DNA of 64,000 nt, from the NCBI GenBank assembly GCA_039024635.1, contig JBCCQA010000001.1, positions 281,603-345,602 of the forward strand, written 5' to 3'. Each line of letters opens with the position of its first letter. Position 1 is the stretch's first letter. This document shows, one piece after another, positions 43,256 through 51,985 of this stretch. The position numbers and the translations under genes were made by a program. The notes below the pieces were generated by a model that did no database searches, was not told the DNA's origin, and saw nothing but the letters and a program-made list of their open reading frames with translations. The DNA comes from Kuafuiihalomonas sp039024635. GTDB taxonomy: Bacteria > Myxococcota > Kuafuiibacteriia > Kuafuiibacteriales > Kuafuiibacteriaceae.

Positions 43256-43923
43256 TGAAGATCATTCTGCAGGAAGACGTCCCCCACCTGGGCGTCGTTG
43301 GCGACCTGGTCTCGGTCAAGGACGGCTATGCTCGAAACTTCCTCATCCCCCAGGGCAAGGCGGTCTTCGCATCGGTTCGCTCCATCAAGGAGCTCGACCA
43401 TCAGCAGCGACTTGCCGAGCACCAACGTGCCATCAAGACCGAAGAGGCGACCAAGGCCCGAAGCCAGATCGAGGGTCTGTCCATCACCATGGAGGCGAAG
43501 GTCGCCCCGCCGCAGATCGGTGAGGACGGCGAGCCCATCGTCGAGGCCCGCCCCAAGCTCTTTGGCTCCATCACCAACCGTGATCTTGCCAAGGCCTTGG
43601 CCCAGGCCGACGTCAAGGTGGACCATCGTCGCGTGACTCTGTCGGCGCCGGTTCGAGCGGTCGGTAGCTACCAGGCGAAGGTCCGGCTCGACGGCGGCAT
43701 CGAGGCCCAGCTTCCTTTCTGGGTGCTTCCCGAAGGCACCGCCGACGTCGAAGCGGAGAAGAAGCGCATCGAGGAGGCCGTGGCCGAAGCAGAAGCAGCG
43801 GCGGCCGCCGCTGCTGAAGCCGAGGCGGCCAAGGCCGCTGAGGCTGAGAAGGCCGCCGAAGTGGTCGAGGCCGCCAAGGACACCGGAGACACCGCGGGCG
43901 ACGAGAGCACCGCCGAGGCTTGA
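43252..43923 (+). CDS. rplI: Large ribosomal subunit protein bL9
   Basis: 223 residues, against about 150 usually. N-terminal domain MKIILQEDVPHLGVVGDLV and VKDGYARNFLIPQGKA; C-terminal domain RRVTLSAPVRAVGSYQAKVRL is present and complete. A 60-70 residue Ala/Glu/Lys-rich tail follows (EAAAAAAAEAEAAKAAEAEK). Two adjacent ATGs; GAGGAG stands 10 bases before the first. Stop overlaps the dnaB start by 4 bases. Confidence 0.94.
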   Translation: MMKIILQEDVPHLGVVGDLVSVKDGYARNFLIPQGKAVFASVRSIKELDHQQRLAEHQRAIKTEEATKARSQIEGLSITMEAKVAPPQIGEDGEPIVEARPKLFGSITNRDLAKALAQADVKVDHRRVTLSAPVRAVGSYQAKVRLDGGIEAQLPFWVLPEGTADVEAEKKRIEEAVAEAEAAAAAAAEAEAAKAAEAEKAAEVVEAAKDTGDTAGDESTAEA

Positions 43924-45269
43924 ACGGCGAGCGACCCAGCGGTCCGGGCCGCGTGCTGCCCCAGGATTTGGACGCCGAGCGCGCCGTCCTGGGGAGCATC
44001 ATGATCAACGGGCGGGCCATCGACGCCGCCCTCGAAACCATCGAAGCCGACGACTTCTACAAGCCGAGCCATCGGCTGATCTTTGGCGCCATGACCGAGC
44101 TGGCGAAGAAGAGCCAGCCCATCGACGTCGTCACCCTGAACGCTCACCTGAAGGCGGCCAATCACCTCGAAGAGGTCGGTGGTGCTTCGACCCTCGTGGA
44201 GTTGGCTGAAGTCGTCCCGACCGCCGCCAACGTGGCCTATTACCTGGGCATCGTCCGTGACCGCTCGATGCTCCGGAAGCTGATCCAGGCGGCGACCAAC
44301 ATCGCCACCGAAGCCTACGACTCGACGGAGCCCGAAGACACGGTCGACTCGGCCGAGAAGGCGATCTTCGACGTCGCGAAGCGACGAGCCCAGAAGGGCA
44401 TCACGCCCATCCACGAGGTCGTCCAGACCGCGTTTCAGCGCATCGAGAAGCTGGCCGAGGAGAAGAAGCCCATCACGGGGGTCTCCACCGGCCTTCACGC
44501 CGTGGACATCAAGACGGCGGGTCTGCAGCCGGCGGACCTCATCATCGTGGCCGGTCGACCTTCGATGGGAAAGACCGCCCTCAGCCTCGGCATCGGACTT
44601 CACGCCGCCGTGACCGACGACCGGGTCGTCGCCGTGTTCTCCTTGGAGATGTCCAAGGAGAGCCTGGTGACCCGCATGCTGTGCAGCGACGGCCGTATCG
44701 ACTCCTCCCGGCTCCGCGGCGGCTTCCTGAACGAAGACGACTGGCCCAAACTGGCCCGCGCCGCGGGGCGAATCAGCGAAGCGAAAATCTTCATCGATGA
44801 CACCGGCTCCCTCTCTTCCTTGGAGCTGCGGGCCAAGTGTCGTCGCCTCTCGGCCGAGGCAGGGCTCGACCTCGTGATCGTCGACTATCTCCAGCTGATG
44901 AGGGGCTCGCCCAACGCCCAGAGTCGCGAGCAGGAGATCTCGGAGATCTCCAGGAGTCTGAAGGCCCTGGCCAAGGAGCTGAACGTGCCTGTGGTCGCTC
45001 TTTCTCAGCTGAATCGGGCGGTGGAGAACCGGGTCGACAAGCGGCCGGTGCTGGCCGACCTCCGAGAGTCCGGCGCCATCGAGCAAGACGCTGACGTCAT
45101 CATGTTCGTGTACCGAGACGAGGTTTACAACAAAGAGACCGAGGACAAGGGCGTGGCCGAAATCATCGTCGGCAAGCAGCGCAACGGCCCGGTGGGGACC
45201 GTTCGCACCAAGTTCTTCCACGAGTTCACCCGCTTCGATAACCTCGCCCCTGCAGATGGGGGAGGCTGA
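43920..45269 (+). CDS. dnaB: Replicative DNA helicase DnaB
   Basis: 449 residues, no intein. N-terminal domain PQDLDAERAVLGSIMINGRA; Walker A GRPSMGKTAL; motif H2 FSLEMSKESLVTRMLC; Walker B LDLVIVDYLQLMRGS; and loop LSQLNRAVENRVDKRPVLADLRESG, shown here as its start. TTG start overlaps rplI; the rpsF-rplI-dnaB order is common. C-terminus overlaps the GIY-YIG gene by 14 bases. Confidence 0.96.
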   Translation: MNGERPSGPGRVLPQDLDAERAVLGSIMINGRAIDAALETIEADDFYKPSHRLIFGAMTELAKKSQPIDVVTLNAHLKAANHLEEVGGASTLVELAEVVPTAANVAYYLGIVRDRSMLRKLIQAATNIATEAYDSTEPEDTVDSAEKAIFDVAKRRAQKGITPIHEVVQTAFQRIEKLAEEKKPITGVSTGLHAVDIKTAGLQPADLIIVAGRPSMGKTALSLGIGLHAAVTDDRVVAVFSLEMSKESLVTRMLCSDGRIDSSRLRGGFLNEDDWPKLARAAGRISEAKIFIDDTGSLSSLELRAKCRRLSAEAGLDLVIVDYLQLMRGSPNAQSREQEISEISRSLKALAKELNVPVVALSQLNRAVENRVDKRPVLADLRESGAIEQDADVIMFVYRDEVYNKETEDKGVAEIIVGKQRNGPVGTVRTKFFHEFTRFDNLAPADGGG

Positions 45270-45537
45270 CGCGCGACCGGACGACTGGTTCGTTTACCTG
45301 CTTCGTTGCCGGGACGGCAGCCTGTACGCCGGAATCAGCAACGACGTACCGGCTCGAATCCAAGCCCATGAAGAGGGCCGCGGCGCCCGCTACACCCGGG
45401 GTCGGGGGCCCTTCGAGCTGGTGGGCAGCGCGGGACCCTTCACACGGGGGGACGCCCTGAGACACGAACGCGCGCTCAAGCGCCAATCCCAAAGGAGAAA
45501 ACCTGATTTCCTCGACGGCTTGGCCCTCGAAGCGTAA
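45256..45537 (+). CDS. GIY-YIG domain protein (UPF0213/YhbQ-like)
   Basis: 93 residues. WFVYLLRCRDGSLYAGISNDV gives the GIY-YIG core (here VYL...LYAG), with R in ARIQAHEEGRGARYTRGRGP and the E/K-rich helix GDALRHERALKRQSQRRK, typical of single-domain GIY-YIG proteins related to DNA-structure nucleases. The Tyr and Arg catalytic positions are present. Cytoplasmic; coupled to dnaB by a 14-base overlap. Confidence 0.86.
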   Translation: MGEADARPDDWFVYLLRCRDGSLYAGISNDVPARIQAHEEGRGARYTRGRGPFELVGSAGPFTRGDALRHERALKRQSQRRKPDFLDGLALEA

Positions 45538-45649
45538 GCATCTGCACGCCGGCGGGAAAACCGTAGGGGCGGGATGGATGAGCGATCACATTCGGCCCGA
45601 AACCTGTATGTAGGCACCCCGTGCAGTCCGGAACGCCGGAGGACCTGGC

Positions 45650-48001
45650 ATGAACGAGTACCGATTCCGAAGCCTTGTGCGCCCCGCTCTTCTCATCAGC
45701 GCCTTCAGTTTGGGCGCTTGCGACGACAGCCCGGTTTCCTCGGTGGCTGGCGAGCTCGAGACTACGCCCTTGCCGGGTGAACTCATCGAATTCGACGACT
45801 GGGTCCTTCAGAGAACGGACGAAGTCGACTTCCAGACCGTGGAGGTCCGAAACGTGGGGGGCGTGGGGATTCAGTTCACGCGCATCGCCATCGAGGGCGC
45901 CAACGGGAGTCAGTTCCGTATTACGGACGCCCCTAGCCTGCTGAACCCGGGGCAGACCGACGCCATCTTCATTCGCTTCGAGCCCGAAGTTCACGGCTTG
46001 ATGGAGGCCGAGCTCGTGCTCCAGACCAACGACCGCGAGAACCCCGAGCTACGCTTCAGGCTTCAGGGCGATGCCCGGGACCCCTGCGACCTGGTCATGG
46101 AGCCGCCGGTCCAGAGCTTCGTCTTGGGCGAGACCCGCCGAGTACGTCTCGCGTCCACCAGCAATTCGGAGTGCGTGGTGACCGCCCTGACCACGGCCAG
46201 CCCCTACTTCGAATTGATCGATCCTCCCCAGCTGCCATTCTCCATTCCGGCCCGAGATACGGCTGAAGTGAGCGTACTCCACGGCGACAATCCCCTGCAG
46301 GCCGGCGTGCCTACGGCCCAGCTGATCGCCATCGATAGCGATGGCGGCCGCGGTACGGTCCGCTTCGAGGGTCAGGCGCCCCTGGCCGGCTGCCTCGAGA
46401 TCACGCCTCGAGACCTCATCTATCCCGGTACCCCCTTGGGTTCCTTCACCACCCTCGGAATCCGAATCGTGAACACATGCGAGGACCCGATCCGGATCCG
46501 GAACGTCACCATCCCCTTCGGAGACGAAAGCTACTCCATCCCCGACCCCAACTTCGCGGGCGCGTTCAGCATTGCGGGTCTGGAAACGGTCGTGGTGCCG
46601 GTGCGCTTCACGCCCATCATCGCCGACGCGGTGGAGGGTCAGCTCTTCGTCCTCAGCGAAGACGCCAACAACCTCCGCACCGAGCTCTTTCTATTTGGTC
46701 GGGGCGAACCGCCGATCGCCGCCATCTTCCCCGACGAGCTGGACTTCGGTGAAGTCACATTTCGGAACCCTGTGGGCCAGGTTGGGCGCTCCGAGTGCAG
46801 CTCCGCCACTCGAGAGGTCTTCGTCTTCTCGCAGGGGAACGCGCCGCTCACCGTCAGCAATCTCGAGGTGGAGGAAGAGGGCGACGAGCTCTTCTCCATC
46901 CAGGGTGTATTCCTCGAGAACGGTCAGGACTCGGAGCCGGTGGTCGACATCGAATCTCCGATTCGGGTCAACATCGGGCAGAATCTGAGGATCGTTCTCC
47001 AGTTCTTCCCGACTTCCGTGGTCGAGCCAGAGCACGAAGCCACCCTCCGGATCGAACACGATGGAGAGCAGCGCCTGAATCGGATCTTGCTCACGGGTTT
47101 CGCGACCCCCGACATACCGGTCTTCGACGAGTTTCGTCAGGCCCCTGGACCCCAGGTCGACCTCCTGTGGGTCATCGACGACAGCTGTTCGATGATCGAC
47201 GAGCAGCTCAGACTCGTCGACAACCTCGAGGGCTTTACGCAGTTCGCTGATTCCCAGAGCGCCGACTATCAGATGGCGGTCGTGACGACCCTTGGAACCG
47301 GTTCGACCTCGGGTCAGTTCGAGCGTTGCTTCCCTCACCCGCGGGTCATCTCTGGGACATACTTCGATCGGGCCGAGGCCTTCCGCTGTACTTTCCAGGT
47401 CGGGACCAACGGCTCGGGCATCGAGGCCGGCATGGCGGCAGCCCGTAACGCTCTGATTCGGGCTTCTTCGGACAACCCTGGGACGAACGCAGGCTTTCTG
47501 CGGGAAGACGCAGACCTCGCGGTCGTCATCATGAGCGACGAGGACGACTTCTCGGTGGAGTCGGATAGGCTCTTCGCCAACTTCTTCGACACCATCAAGG
47601 GGCCTGGACGCGCCGACGACGTAAAGGTGCACGCGATCGCCGGTCCGGTCACCGAGCCCTGCCCTCGGGACGGCTTCTTCGACGTGCAGGAAGGCTTTCG
47701 ATACTTCCGGCTCGTCGAGTCGACGGGCGGAATCTTCTTCAACATCTGCGAGGAAGACTGGAGTCCGATCCTGACCCAGTTGGGTCTCGATACCTTCCAG
47801 CCCCGGGACCAGTTCGGGCTGAGCAAAGTGGCCGATCCGCTGACGCTCCAGGTTTTCGTCGATGGACTGGCGGTCTCGGCCGACGCCATCGACGGCTACG
47901 AGTACGACTCCCGGACCAACCTCATCACCTTCAATGGGAGCTCGGTGCCCGGGCCGGGAGCTCGGGTCGAAGTCACGTACTCTGACGTTTGCTCACCGTG
48001 A
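45650..48001 (+). CDS. Lipoprotein with ASPM-like repeats and VWA domain
   Basis: 783 residues. Lipoprotein signal FSLGACDDS (Cys25). Residues about 40-480 contain three or four Ig-like choice-of-anchor/ASPM-SPD-2-Hydin units (FQTVEVRNVGGVGIQFTRI; PDELDFGEVTFRNPVGQVG; repeated GQxLxIxLxFxP patterns). VWA domain at about 495-720 with MIDAS VIDDSCSM, Thr in TTLG, Asp in MSDEDDF. The C-terminal 60 residues form a further beta module (LQVFVDGLAVSADAIDGYEY). Related to the second VWA lipoprotein at 53.3 kb. Its GTGA overlap with cinA suggests coupling. Function unknown. Confidence 0.85.
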   Translation: MNEYRFRSLVRPALLISAFSLGACDDSPVSSVAGELETTPLPGELIEFDDWVLQRTDEVDFQTVEVRNVGGVGIQFTRIAIEGANGSQFRITDAPSLLNPGQTDAIFIRFEPEVHGLMEAELVLQTNDRENPELRFRLQGDARDPCDLVMEPPVQSFVLGETRRVRLASTSNSECVVTALTTASPYFELIDPPQLPFSIPARDTAEVSVLHGDNPLQAGVPTAQLIAIDSDGGRGTVRFEGQAPLAGCLEITPRDLIYPGTPLGSFTTLGIRIVNTCEDPIRIRNVTIPFGDESYSIPDPNFAGAFSIAGLETVVVPVRFTPIIADAVEGQLFVLSEDANNLRTELFLFGRGEPPIAAIFPDELDFGEVTFRNPVGQVGRSECSSATREVFVFSQGNAPLTVSNLEVEEEGDELFSIQGVFLENGQDSEPVVDIESPIRVNIGQNLRIVLQFFPTSVVEPEHEATLRIEHDGEQRLNRILLTGFATPDIPVFDEFRQAPGPQVDLLWVIDDSCSMIDEQLRLVDNLEGFTQFADSQSADYQMAVVTTLGTGSTSGQFERCFPHPRVISGTYFDRAEAFRCTFQVGTNGSGIEAGMAAARNALIRASSDNPGTNAGFLREDADLAVVIMSDEDDFSVESDRLFANFFDTIKGPGRADDVKVHAIAGPVTEPCPRDGFFDVQEGFRYFRLVESTGGIFFNICEEDWSPILTQLGLDTFQPRDQFGLSKVADPLTLQVFVDGLAVSADAIDGYEYDSRTNLITFNGSSVPGPGARVEVTYSDVCSP

Positions 48002-49215
48002 CGAAGTCCGCCCGTGCCGCCTTCGTCGCCATCGGCGACGAGCTGATGAGCGGCGCGATCGAGGACGGAAATGGGGACCATGTTCGAGCCTTTCTCGAGG
48101 CCCGAGGCATCGAGTTGGTCGAGCGACGCCTCGTCCCCGACGACGAAGCGGCCATCCGTCGAACGGTGACCGAGCTGTCGGGCCGAGCGGACTGGTTGAT
48201 CACCACCGGCGGGCTAGGCCCAACCCTCGATGACCGCACCCATCGCGCAGTGGCAGGTGCCTTGGGACGGGACTTGGTGGTCGACGAGGAGGCCGCGAGA
48301 CGGATCCAAGAGCGCCTGTCGGCCCGAGGAAGAACGGCGACCCCCGCCCAGCTTCAGATGGCTGCCGTGCCTGAAGGCGCCGTCGTATTGGTCAACGAAG
48401 TGGGTGCAGCGCCGGGCTCGATGACCCGACACGATGGCTGCCTCGTTTGTGTCCTTCCCGGTGTGCCTGGGGAGATGCGGGTGATGTTGGAGCAGCTGGA
48501 GGCGCATTTGCCTCGAAACTCGTCCGTCCGCCGACGGGAGCTCTCGGTCTTCGGGCAAAGCGAGTCCGAAGTCGATGGCCTGATCACTCCGGTCCTGTCC
48601 GCCCAAACGCGCTACGGGATCCGAAACGATGGACTGGTGAATCACGTCCGTCTGTCGTCTCGAGACGGCGCGAACCTCGACGCCGACGTGGAGGCGGCGG
48701 CTTCCAAGCTGGGGGACGGGCTGTTTGCTCGAGATGGGGCGGCCCTGGAGGCGGTCCTTGGTGAGCGCCTGGCCGCCAACGGCGCGACGTTGGCGGTGGC
48801 AGAGAGCTGCACCGGGGGCTGGATAGCCCAGACCCTCACGGCGACCCCAGGCTCCTCTCGCTACGTTCTCGGGGGCGTGGTCGCCTACGCCAACGAGGTC
48901 AAGTCCGGACTCCTGGGCGTTCCTGCTTCCGTGCTCGAACGGCATGGCGCAGTCAGCGAAGAGGTCGCCCTGGCCATGGCGAAAGGCGTTCGGACTCGGT
49001 TGGGTGCGAGCTGGGGGGTGTCCACGACGGGGGTTGCTGGACCGGGTGGTGGGAGCCCAGAAAAGCCGGTCGGGACGGTGTGGATCGCTTGGGCGGAGGA
49101 AGCGGGCGCGACGGCCCGCCGTCTGAGCCTGCCCCCGGAGCGTCGGGACTTGATCCGCTGGCTGACGGTCCAGGCCGTCCTCGGCGGTCTCTTGGAGCGA
49201 CTCCCCAAGATATAG
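47998..49215 (+). CDS. cinA: CinA-family protein (competence/nucleotide amidase)
   Basis: 405 residues from GTG 47998 (TTG 47989 is possible). N-terminal MoCF-like domain (AFVAIGDELMSGAIEDGNGD, ITTGGLGPTLDDRT, LPGVPGEMRVM) and C-terminal PncC-type nicotinamide-nucleotide amidase domain (LAVAESCTGGWIAQTLT, VVAYANEVKSGLLGV, GVAGPGGGSPEKPVGTVWIA). Two-domain CinA hydrolyses ADP-ribose and NMN. Precedes recA by 75 bases, the widespread cinA-recA neighbourhood. Confidence 0.93.
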   Translation: MTKSARAAFVAIGDELMSGAIEDGNGDHVRAFLEARGIELVERRLVPDDEAAIRRTVTELSGRADWLITTGGLGPTLDDRTHRAVAGALGRDLVVDEEAARRIQERLSARGRTATPAQLQMAAVPEGAVVLVNEVGAAPGSMTRHDGCLVCVLPGVPGEMRVMLEQLEAHLPRNSSVRRRELSVFGQSESEVDGLITPVLSAQTRYGIRNDGLVNHVRLSSRDGANLDADVEAAASKLGDGLFARDGAALEAVLGERLAANGATLAVAESCTGGWIAQTLTATPGSSRYVLGGVVAYANEVKSGLLGVPASVLERHGAVSEEVALAMAKGVRTRLGASWGVSTTGVAGPGGGSPEKPVGTVWIAWAEEAGATARRLSLPPERRDLIRWLTVQAVLGGLLERLPKI

Positions 49216-49265
49216 GGGGTCAGGCTTCCAACACACCCTCATGCAGTGCTCCCATTGACCTGGTG

Positions 49266-49280
49266 CTGAACACCTGTCAG
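49266..49280. promoter_or_regulatory. Possible LexA-type operator ahead of recA
   Basis: CTGAACACCTGTCAG, an imperfect dyad (CTGA...TCAG arms), centred 18 bases before the recA start. Its complement, CTGACAGGTGTTCAG, contains GTTCAG, the conserved half of the Myxococcus-type LexA motif as I remember it, but the other half matches poorly. A TTGACC -35-like box is at 49255. Candidate only. Confidence 0.35.
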
Positions 49281-49290
49281 GGTACCTGTC

Positions 49291-50385
49291 ATGCCCAAGA
49301 GCGGAGAGAAAGAGTCCGAGGATCGGAACAAGACGATCGAACTGACCCTGGCCACGATCGAGAAGCAGTTCGGCAAGGGCGCCATCATGCGGATGGGCGA
49401 CGGCCAGCCCATTATCGCCGTCGATACGATCTCGACAGGTTCTCTGGGCCTCGACATCGCTTTGGGGATCGGCGGACTTCCTCGAGGACGGATCGTCGAG
49501 ATCTACGGGCCTGAGTCCTCGGGCAAGACGACCCTCACACTCCACGCCGTAGCCGAAGCCCAAAAGGCAGGTGGCGTCTGCGCCTTCATCGACGCCGAGC
49601 ACGCCCTGGACGTGGGCTACGCCAAGAAGCTTGGCGTGAATACCGCCGACCTATTGATCGCCCAGCCCGATACCGGTGAGCAGGCGCTGGAGATCACGGA
49701 TATGCTGGTCCGCTCCAACGCCGTCGACCTGGTGGTCATCGACTCCGTCGCCGCCCTGGTTCCCAAGGCCGAAATCGAAGGTGAGATGGGCGACACCCAC
49801 GTCGGCCTCCAGGCCCGGCTCATGAGCCAGGCACTTCGAAAGCTGACGGGTACGATCTCCAAGTCGAAAACCTGCGTCGCGTTCATCAACCAGATTCGAA
49901 TGAAGATCGGCGTGATGTTTGGTTCGCCGGAGACGACGACCGGCGGAAACGCGCTCAAGTTCTACGCCTCCCAGCGTCTCGACATTCGACGCATCGGCTC
50001 CATCAAGAAGGCCGATGAGAGCATCGGCAACCGAACCCGGGTACGTGTGGTCAAGAACAAGCTCGCCCCGCCCTTCCGAGAGGTCGAGTTCGACATTCTC
50101 TACGGGCGTGGCATCTCCAAGTCGGGTGAGTTGGTCGACTTGGGGACCGACCTCGGGATCGTGGACAAGGCGGGTGCTTGGTTCTCATATCAGCAAGACC
50201 GGATCGGCCAAGGCCGCGAGAACGCTCGGAGCTACCTCGAAGAGCACAAAGATACGGCCCGGGACATCGAGCAAAAGGTCCGCCAGCACTTCGGTTTGGT
50301 GGGCGTGGATGGATCCGAGAATCAGCCCAGCGAGCCCCCCAACAACGTGACGCCCATTCCCAAGAAGAGCTCGAAGAAGGGCTGA
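49291..50385 (+). CDS. recA: Recombinase RecA
   Basis: 364 residues. Homologous recombination and SOS coprotease. Landmarks: IEKQFGKGAIMRMGD, Walker A GPESSGKT (73-80), FIDAEHALD, LLIAQPDTGEQALEI, Walker B VDLVVIDSVAAL, L1 loop GEMGDTHVGLQARLMSQALR, L2 loop FINQIRMKIGVMFGSPETTTGGNALKF, shown by its first residues. Acidic/basic short tail ends in KKSSKKG. No recX follows; 219 bases of non-coding sequence lie downstream. Confidence 0.98.
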   Translation: MPKSGEKESEDRNKTIELTLATIEKQFGKGAIMRMGDGQPIIAVDTISTGSLGLDIALGIGGLPRGRIVEIYGPESSGKTTLTLHAVAEAQKAGGVCAFIDAEHALDVGYAKKLGVNTADLLIAQPDTGEQALEITDMLVRSNAVDLVVIDSVAALVPKAEIEGEMGDTHVGLQARLMSQALRKLTGTISKSKTCVAFINQIRMKIGVMFGSPETTTGGNALKFYASQRLDIRRIGSIKKADESIGNRTRVRVVKNKLAPPFREVEFDILYGRGISKSGELVDLGTDLGIVDKAGAWFSYQQDRIGQGRENARSYLEEHKDTARDIEQKVRQHFGLVGVDGSENQPSEPPNNVTPIPKKSSKKG

Positions 50386-50410
50386 ACGATCGCGCGACAT
50401 CCCGCAGCTC

Positions 50411-50445
50411 ATAAAAAAGGGTCCGGAGCCTATCTCCGGACCCTT
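50411..50445 (-). terminator. Rho-independent terminator read on the minus strand
   Basis: Perfect 12-bp stem: 50417-50428 (AAGGGTCCGGAG) pairs with 50434-50445, loop of 5. On the minus strand the hairpin is followed by TTTTTTAT (50418-50411), a proper U-tract; on the plus strand the tract is missing and an A-run precedes. It therefore best serves the minus-strand Cys-rich gene, about 160 bases after that gene's stop, though it may also help end recA. Confidence 0.85.
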
Positions 50446-50604
50446 CACCAACGTCGCGCGGACCTGGGACGGGACTGATGTTCATTCATCAAGCGACACT
50501 GGCCCCCGCTACGTGAGCAGGTTGCGTGCCAAGCCATACGCGCAGCTCGAAACCTGCATTTCACAGGGGCTAGGGGTTGAAGAGTTCGCTTTCTAGCGAT
50601 CGAA

Positions 50605-51012
50605 TCAGCGCAGGCAAACACGGGCCCCTGAACGCACCTGGCCGACGCAGCGCTGCGGCTGTGGGCAGTCCCCATCCCGTTCGCAGACGTCCGCGCAGCT
50701 CGGGCCGTTCTCGCTTTCGATGCAGGCCTTACGGTTCCCACATGGGCCAGCCCCACAAGGCGCAGTCTCCGGTACGCATCGCCCAGCGGCGCCGCATCGG
50801 GTGGAGGGCGGGCAAGCTGACGAACAAGGGGGTCTGCGTGGGAGGCAGACGGCCAGTCCTCCCTGATCTCCAGGCACGCATCGTTCGCCGTGGGGGCAGG
50901 CCTCCTTGCTCCGGCAGAGGGGGCGACATGTCGATGCGCCCTGGACAAGTACCTCGCCCTCCGGGCACGCCGGCCTCTCCGTCATGCAGGCCGCCCCCAG
51001 CAGTATCGACAT
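50605..51012 (-). CDS. Exported Cys-rich protein
   Basis: 135 residues from ATG 51012 (MSILLGAACMTERP); ATG 51045 would add 11. Short hydrophobic leader ending near GAAC may be a weak lipoprotein signal. The mature part holds 19 or so Cys in pairs spaced like small disulfide-rich modules (CPEGEVLVQGASTCRPLC, CPHGERCVPG, CPPSTRCGAAGRC, CADVCERDGDCPQPQRC). Pattern is common in Myxococcota secreted proteins. Its 5' end overlaps the opposed Rieske gene. Ends in a T-tract terminator at 50411-50445. Confidence 0.7.
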   Translation of the reverse strand: MSILLGAACMTERPACPEGEVLVQGASTCRPLCRSKEACPHGERCVPGDQGGLAVCLPRRPPCSSACPPSTRCGAAGRCVPETAPCGAGPCGNRKACIESENGPSCADVCERDGDCPQPQRCVGQVRSGARVCLR

Positions 51013-51319
51013 CAAGCTGAGATGGCCCCAACCCTCAGGCATCACGGTCCACTCCGTCGGGCCTCGCCGAACGCTCCTGCTCTGGATCGACGGCGACGAG
51101 GTCAGGGCCTACTGCAATCTGTGTCGCCATCTGCCCATCCCCCTCGCCGGCGGGACGGGGCAGCTCGATCGATTGCAGTGTTCGACCCACGGCGCAATCT
51201 ACGATCCACGAAGCGGCGAGTGCACCCGAGGTCCATGTGTGGGTCGTCGGCTTCATCCTCTGGAGGCAGCGCTCGACGGCGACGGTCTTCGCATTCGGGG
51301 CTGCTGGCCTCCCGACTGA
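50984..51319 (+). CDS. Rieske [2Fe-2S] ferredoxin-like protein
   Basis: 111 residues from ATG 50984; the frame is open upstream, but inside the Cys-rich gene. Cluster ligands: C-x-H in AYCNLCRHLP and C-x2-H in LQCSTHGAIYDPRSG; ending GPCVGRRLHPLEAAL is the typical strand. Small cytoplasmic Rieske proteins transfer electrons to oxygenases. There is no oxygenase nearby. Overlaps the Cys-rich gene at the 5' ends by about 29 bases; stop adjoins the stop of the SnoaL-like gene. Confidence 0.8.
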   Translation: MQAAPSSIDIKLRWPQPSGITVHSVGPRRTLLLWIDGDEVRAYCNLCRHLPIPLAGGTGQLDRLQCSTHGAIYDPRSGECTRGPCVGRRLHPLEAALDGDGLRIRGCWPPD

Positions 51320-51865
51320 CTAGTTCGAGGTGTGACCCCGGGGGCCCAGACCGAAGACCCGCGTGTTGTCTTCGGTCTCTTCGCCCTCACCCTCGTCCTC
51401 GTCATCGGCCTCGACGAAGTTGGAGCTGTGGTGCAGCACCAAGAGCCACGAGCCCTGGGCGTACTCGAAGAGGTTCGTGGTCACGACGCTGGCTTCGAAG
51501 GTCTCTTCCTCTTCTGTGGTGATGGCCAAGTCGACGATCTGGTTCACCCAAGCGGCCTGTCCGATGACCTCGATCTGTACATCGTTGATGGTGACCTCGA
51601 CGTCCTCAATGGAGGAAAAGATATCCTGCCAGCTTCGGAGCACCTCGCCGTAGCCCGTGACCAGTTCCCATCCGGGATGAACACAGCGCACGTGGGGCGT
51701 CTTGGCCCACAGGCGCGACATGCGGTCCAGGTCCTTGGCAGAGAAGGCCTCGTAGAACTCAAGGTTGACGCCTTCGACACGCTCCAGATCCCGGGTCAGG
51801 GATCGGATCCGGTCCGCTTCTGGTTCATGGGCGGGCTCGAGGCTCGCTTCCAGCAGCTTTCCCAT
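51320..51865 (-). CDS. SnoaL/NTF2-like protein
   Basis: 181 residues from ATG 51865, with GGGAGG nearly touching the ATG; GTG 51898 would add 11. The core is an NTF2-like cone: EFYEAFSAKDLDRMSRLWA, VRCVHPGWELVTGYGEVLRSW, VTINDVQIEVIGQAAWVNQI, LHHSS. The SnoaL_3/DUF4440 type, often with no known reaction. The acidic tail (EADDEDEGEGEETEDN) is unusual. Divergent from serS with about 120 bases between. Confidence 0.8.
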   Translation of the reverse strand: MGKLLEASLEPAHEPEADRIRSLTRDLERVEGVNLEFYEAFSAKDLDRMSRLWAKTPHVRCVHPGWELVTGYGEVLRSWQDIFSSIEDVEVTINDVQIEVIGQAAWVNQIVDLAITTEEEETFEASVVTTNLFEYAQGSWLLVLHHSSNFVEADDEDEGEGEETEDNTRVFGLGPRGHTSN

Positions 51866-51985
51866 GCCTCCCAAGACTAGCACGCGGGCCCAGTGCACAT
51901 GATTCCATTCGGGTCATCTTCCGCGGAGATCCCCGCCGGACCCCGGCCCTTTGCCCCGGCCGAGGAGGGGTGTAGGGAGCGTTGC

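Noticed and set aside
43668..45221. 517-residue minus-strand frame
   Set aside because: Antisense to dnaB and rplI; no recognisable sequence.
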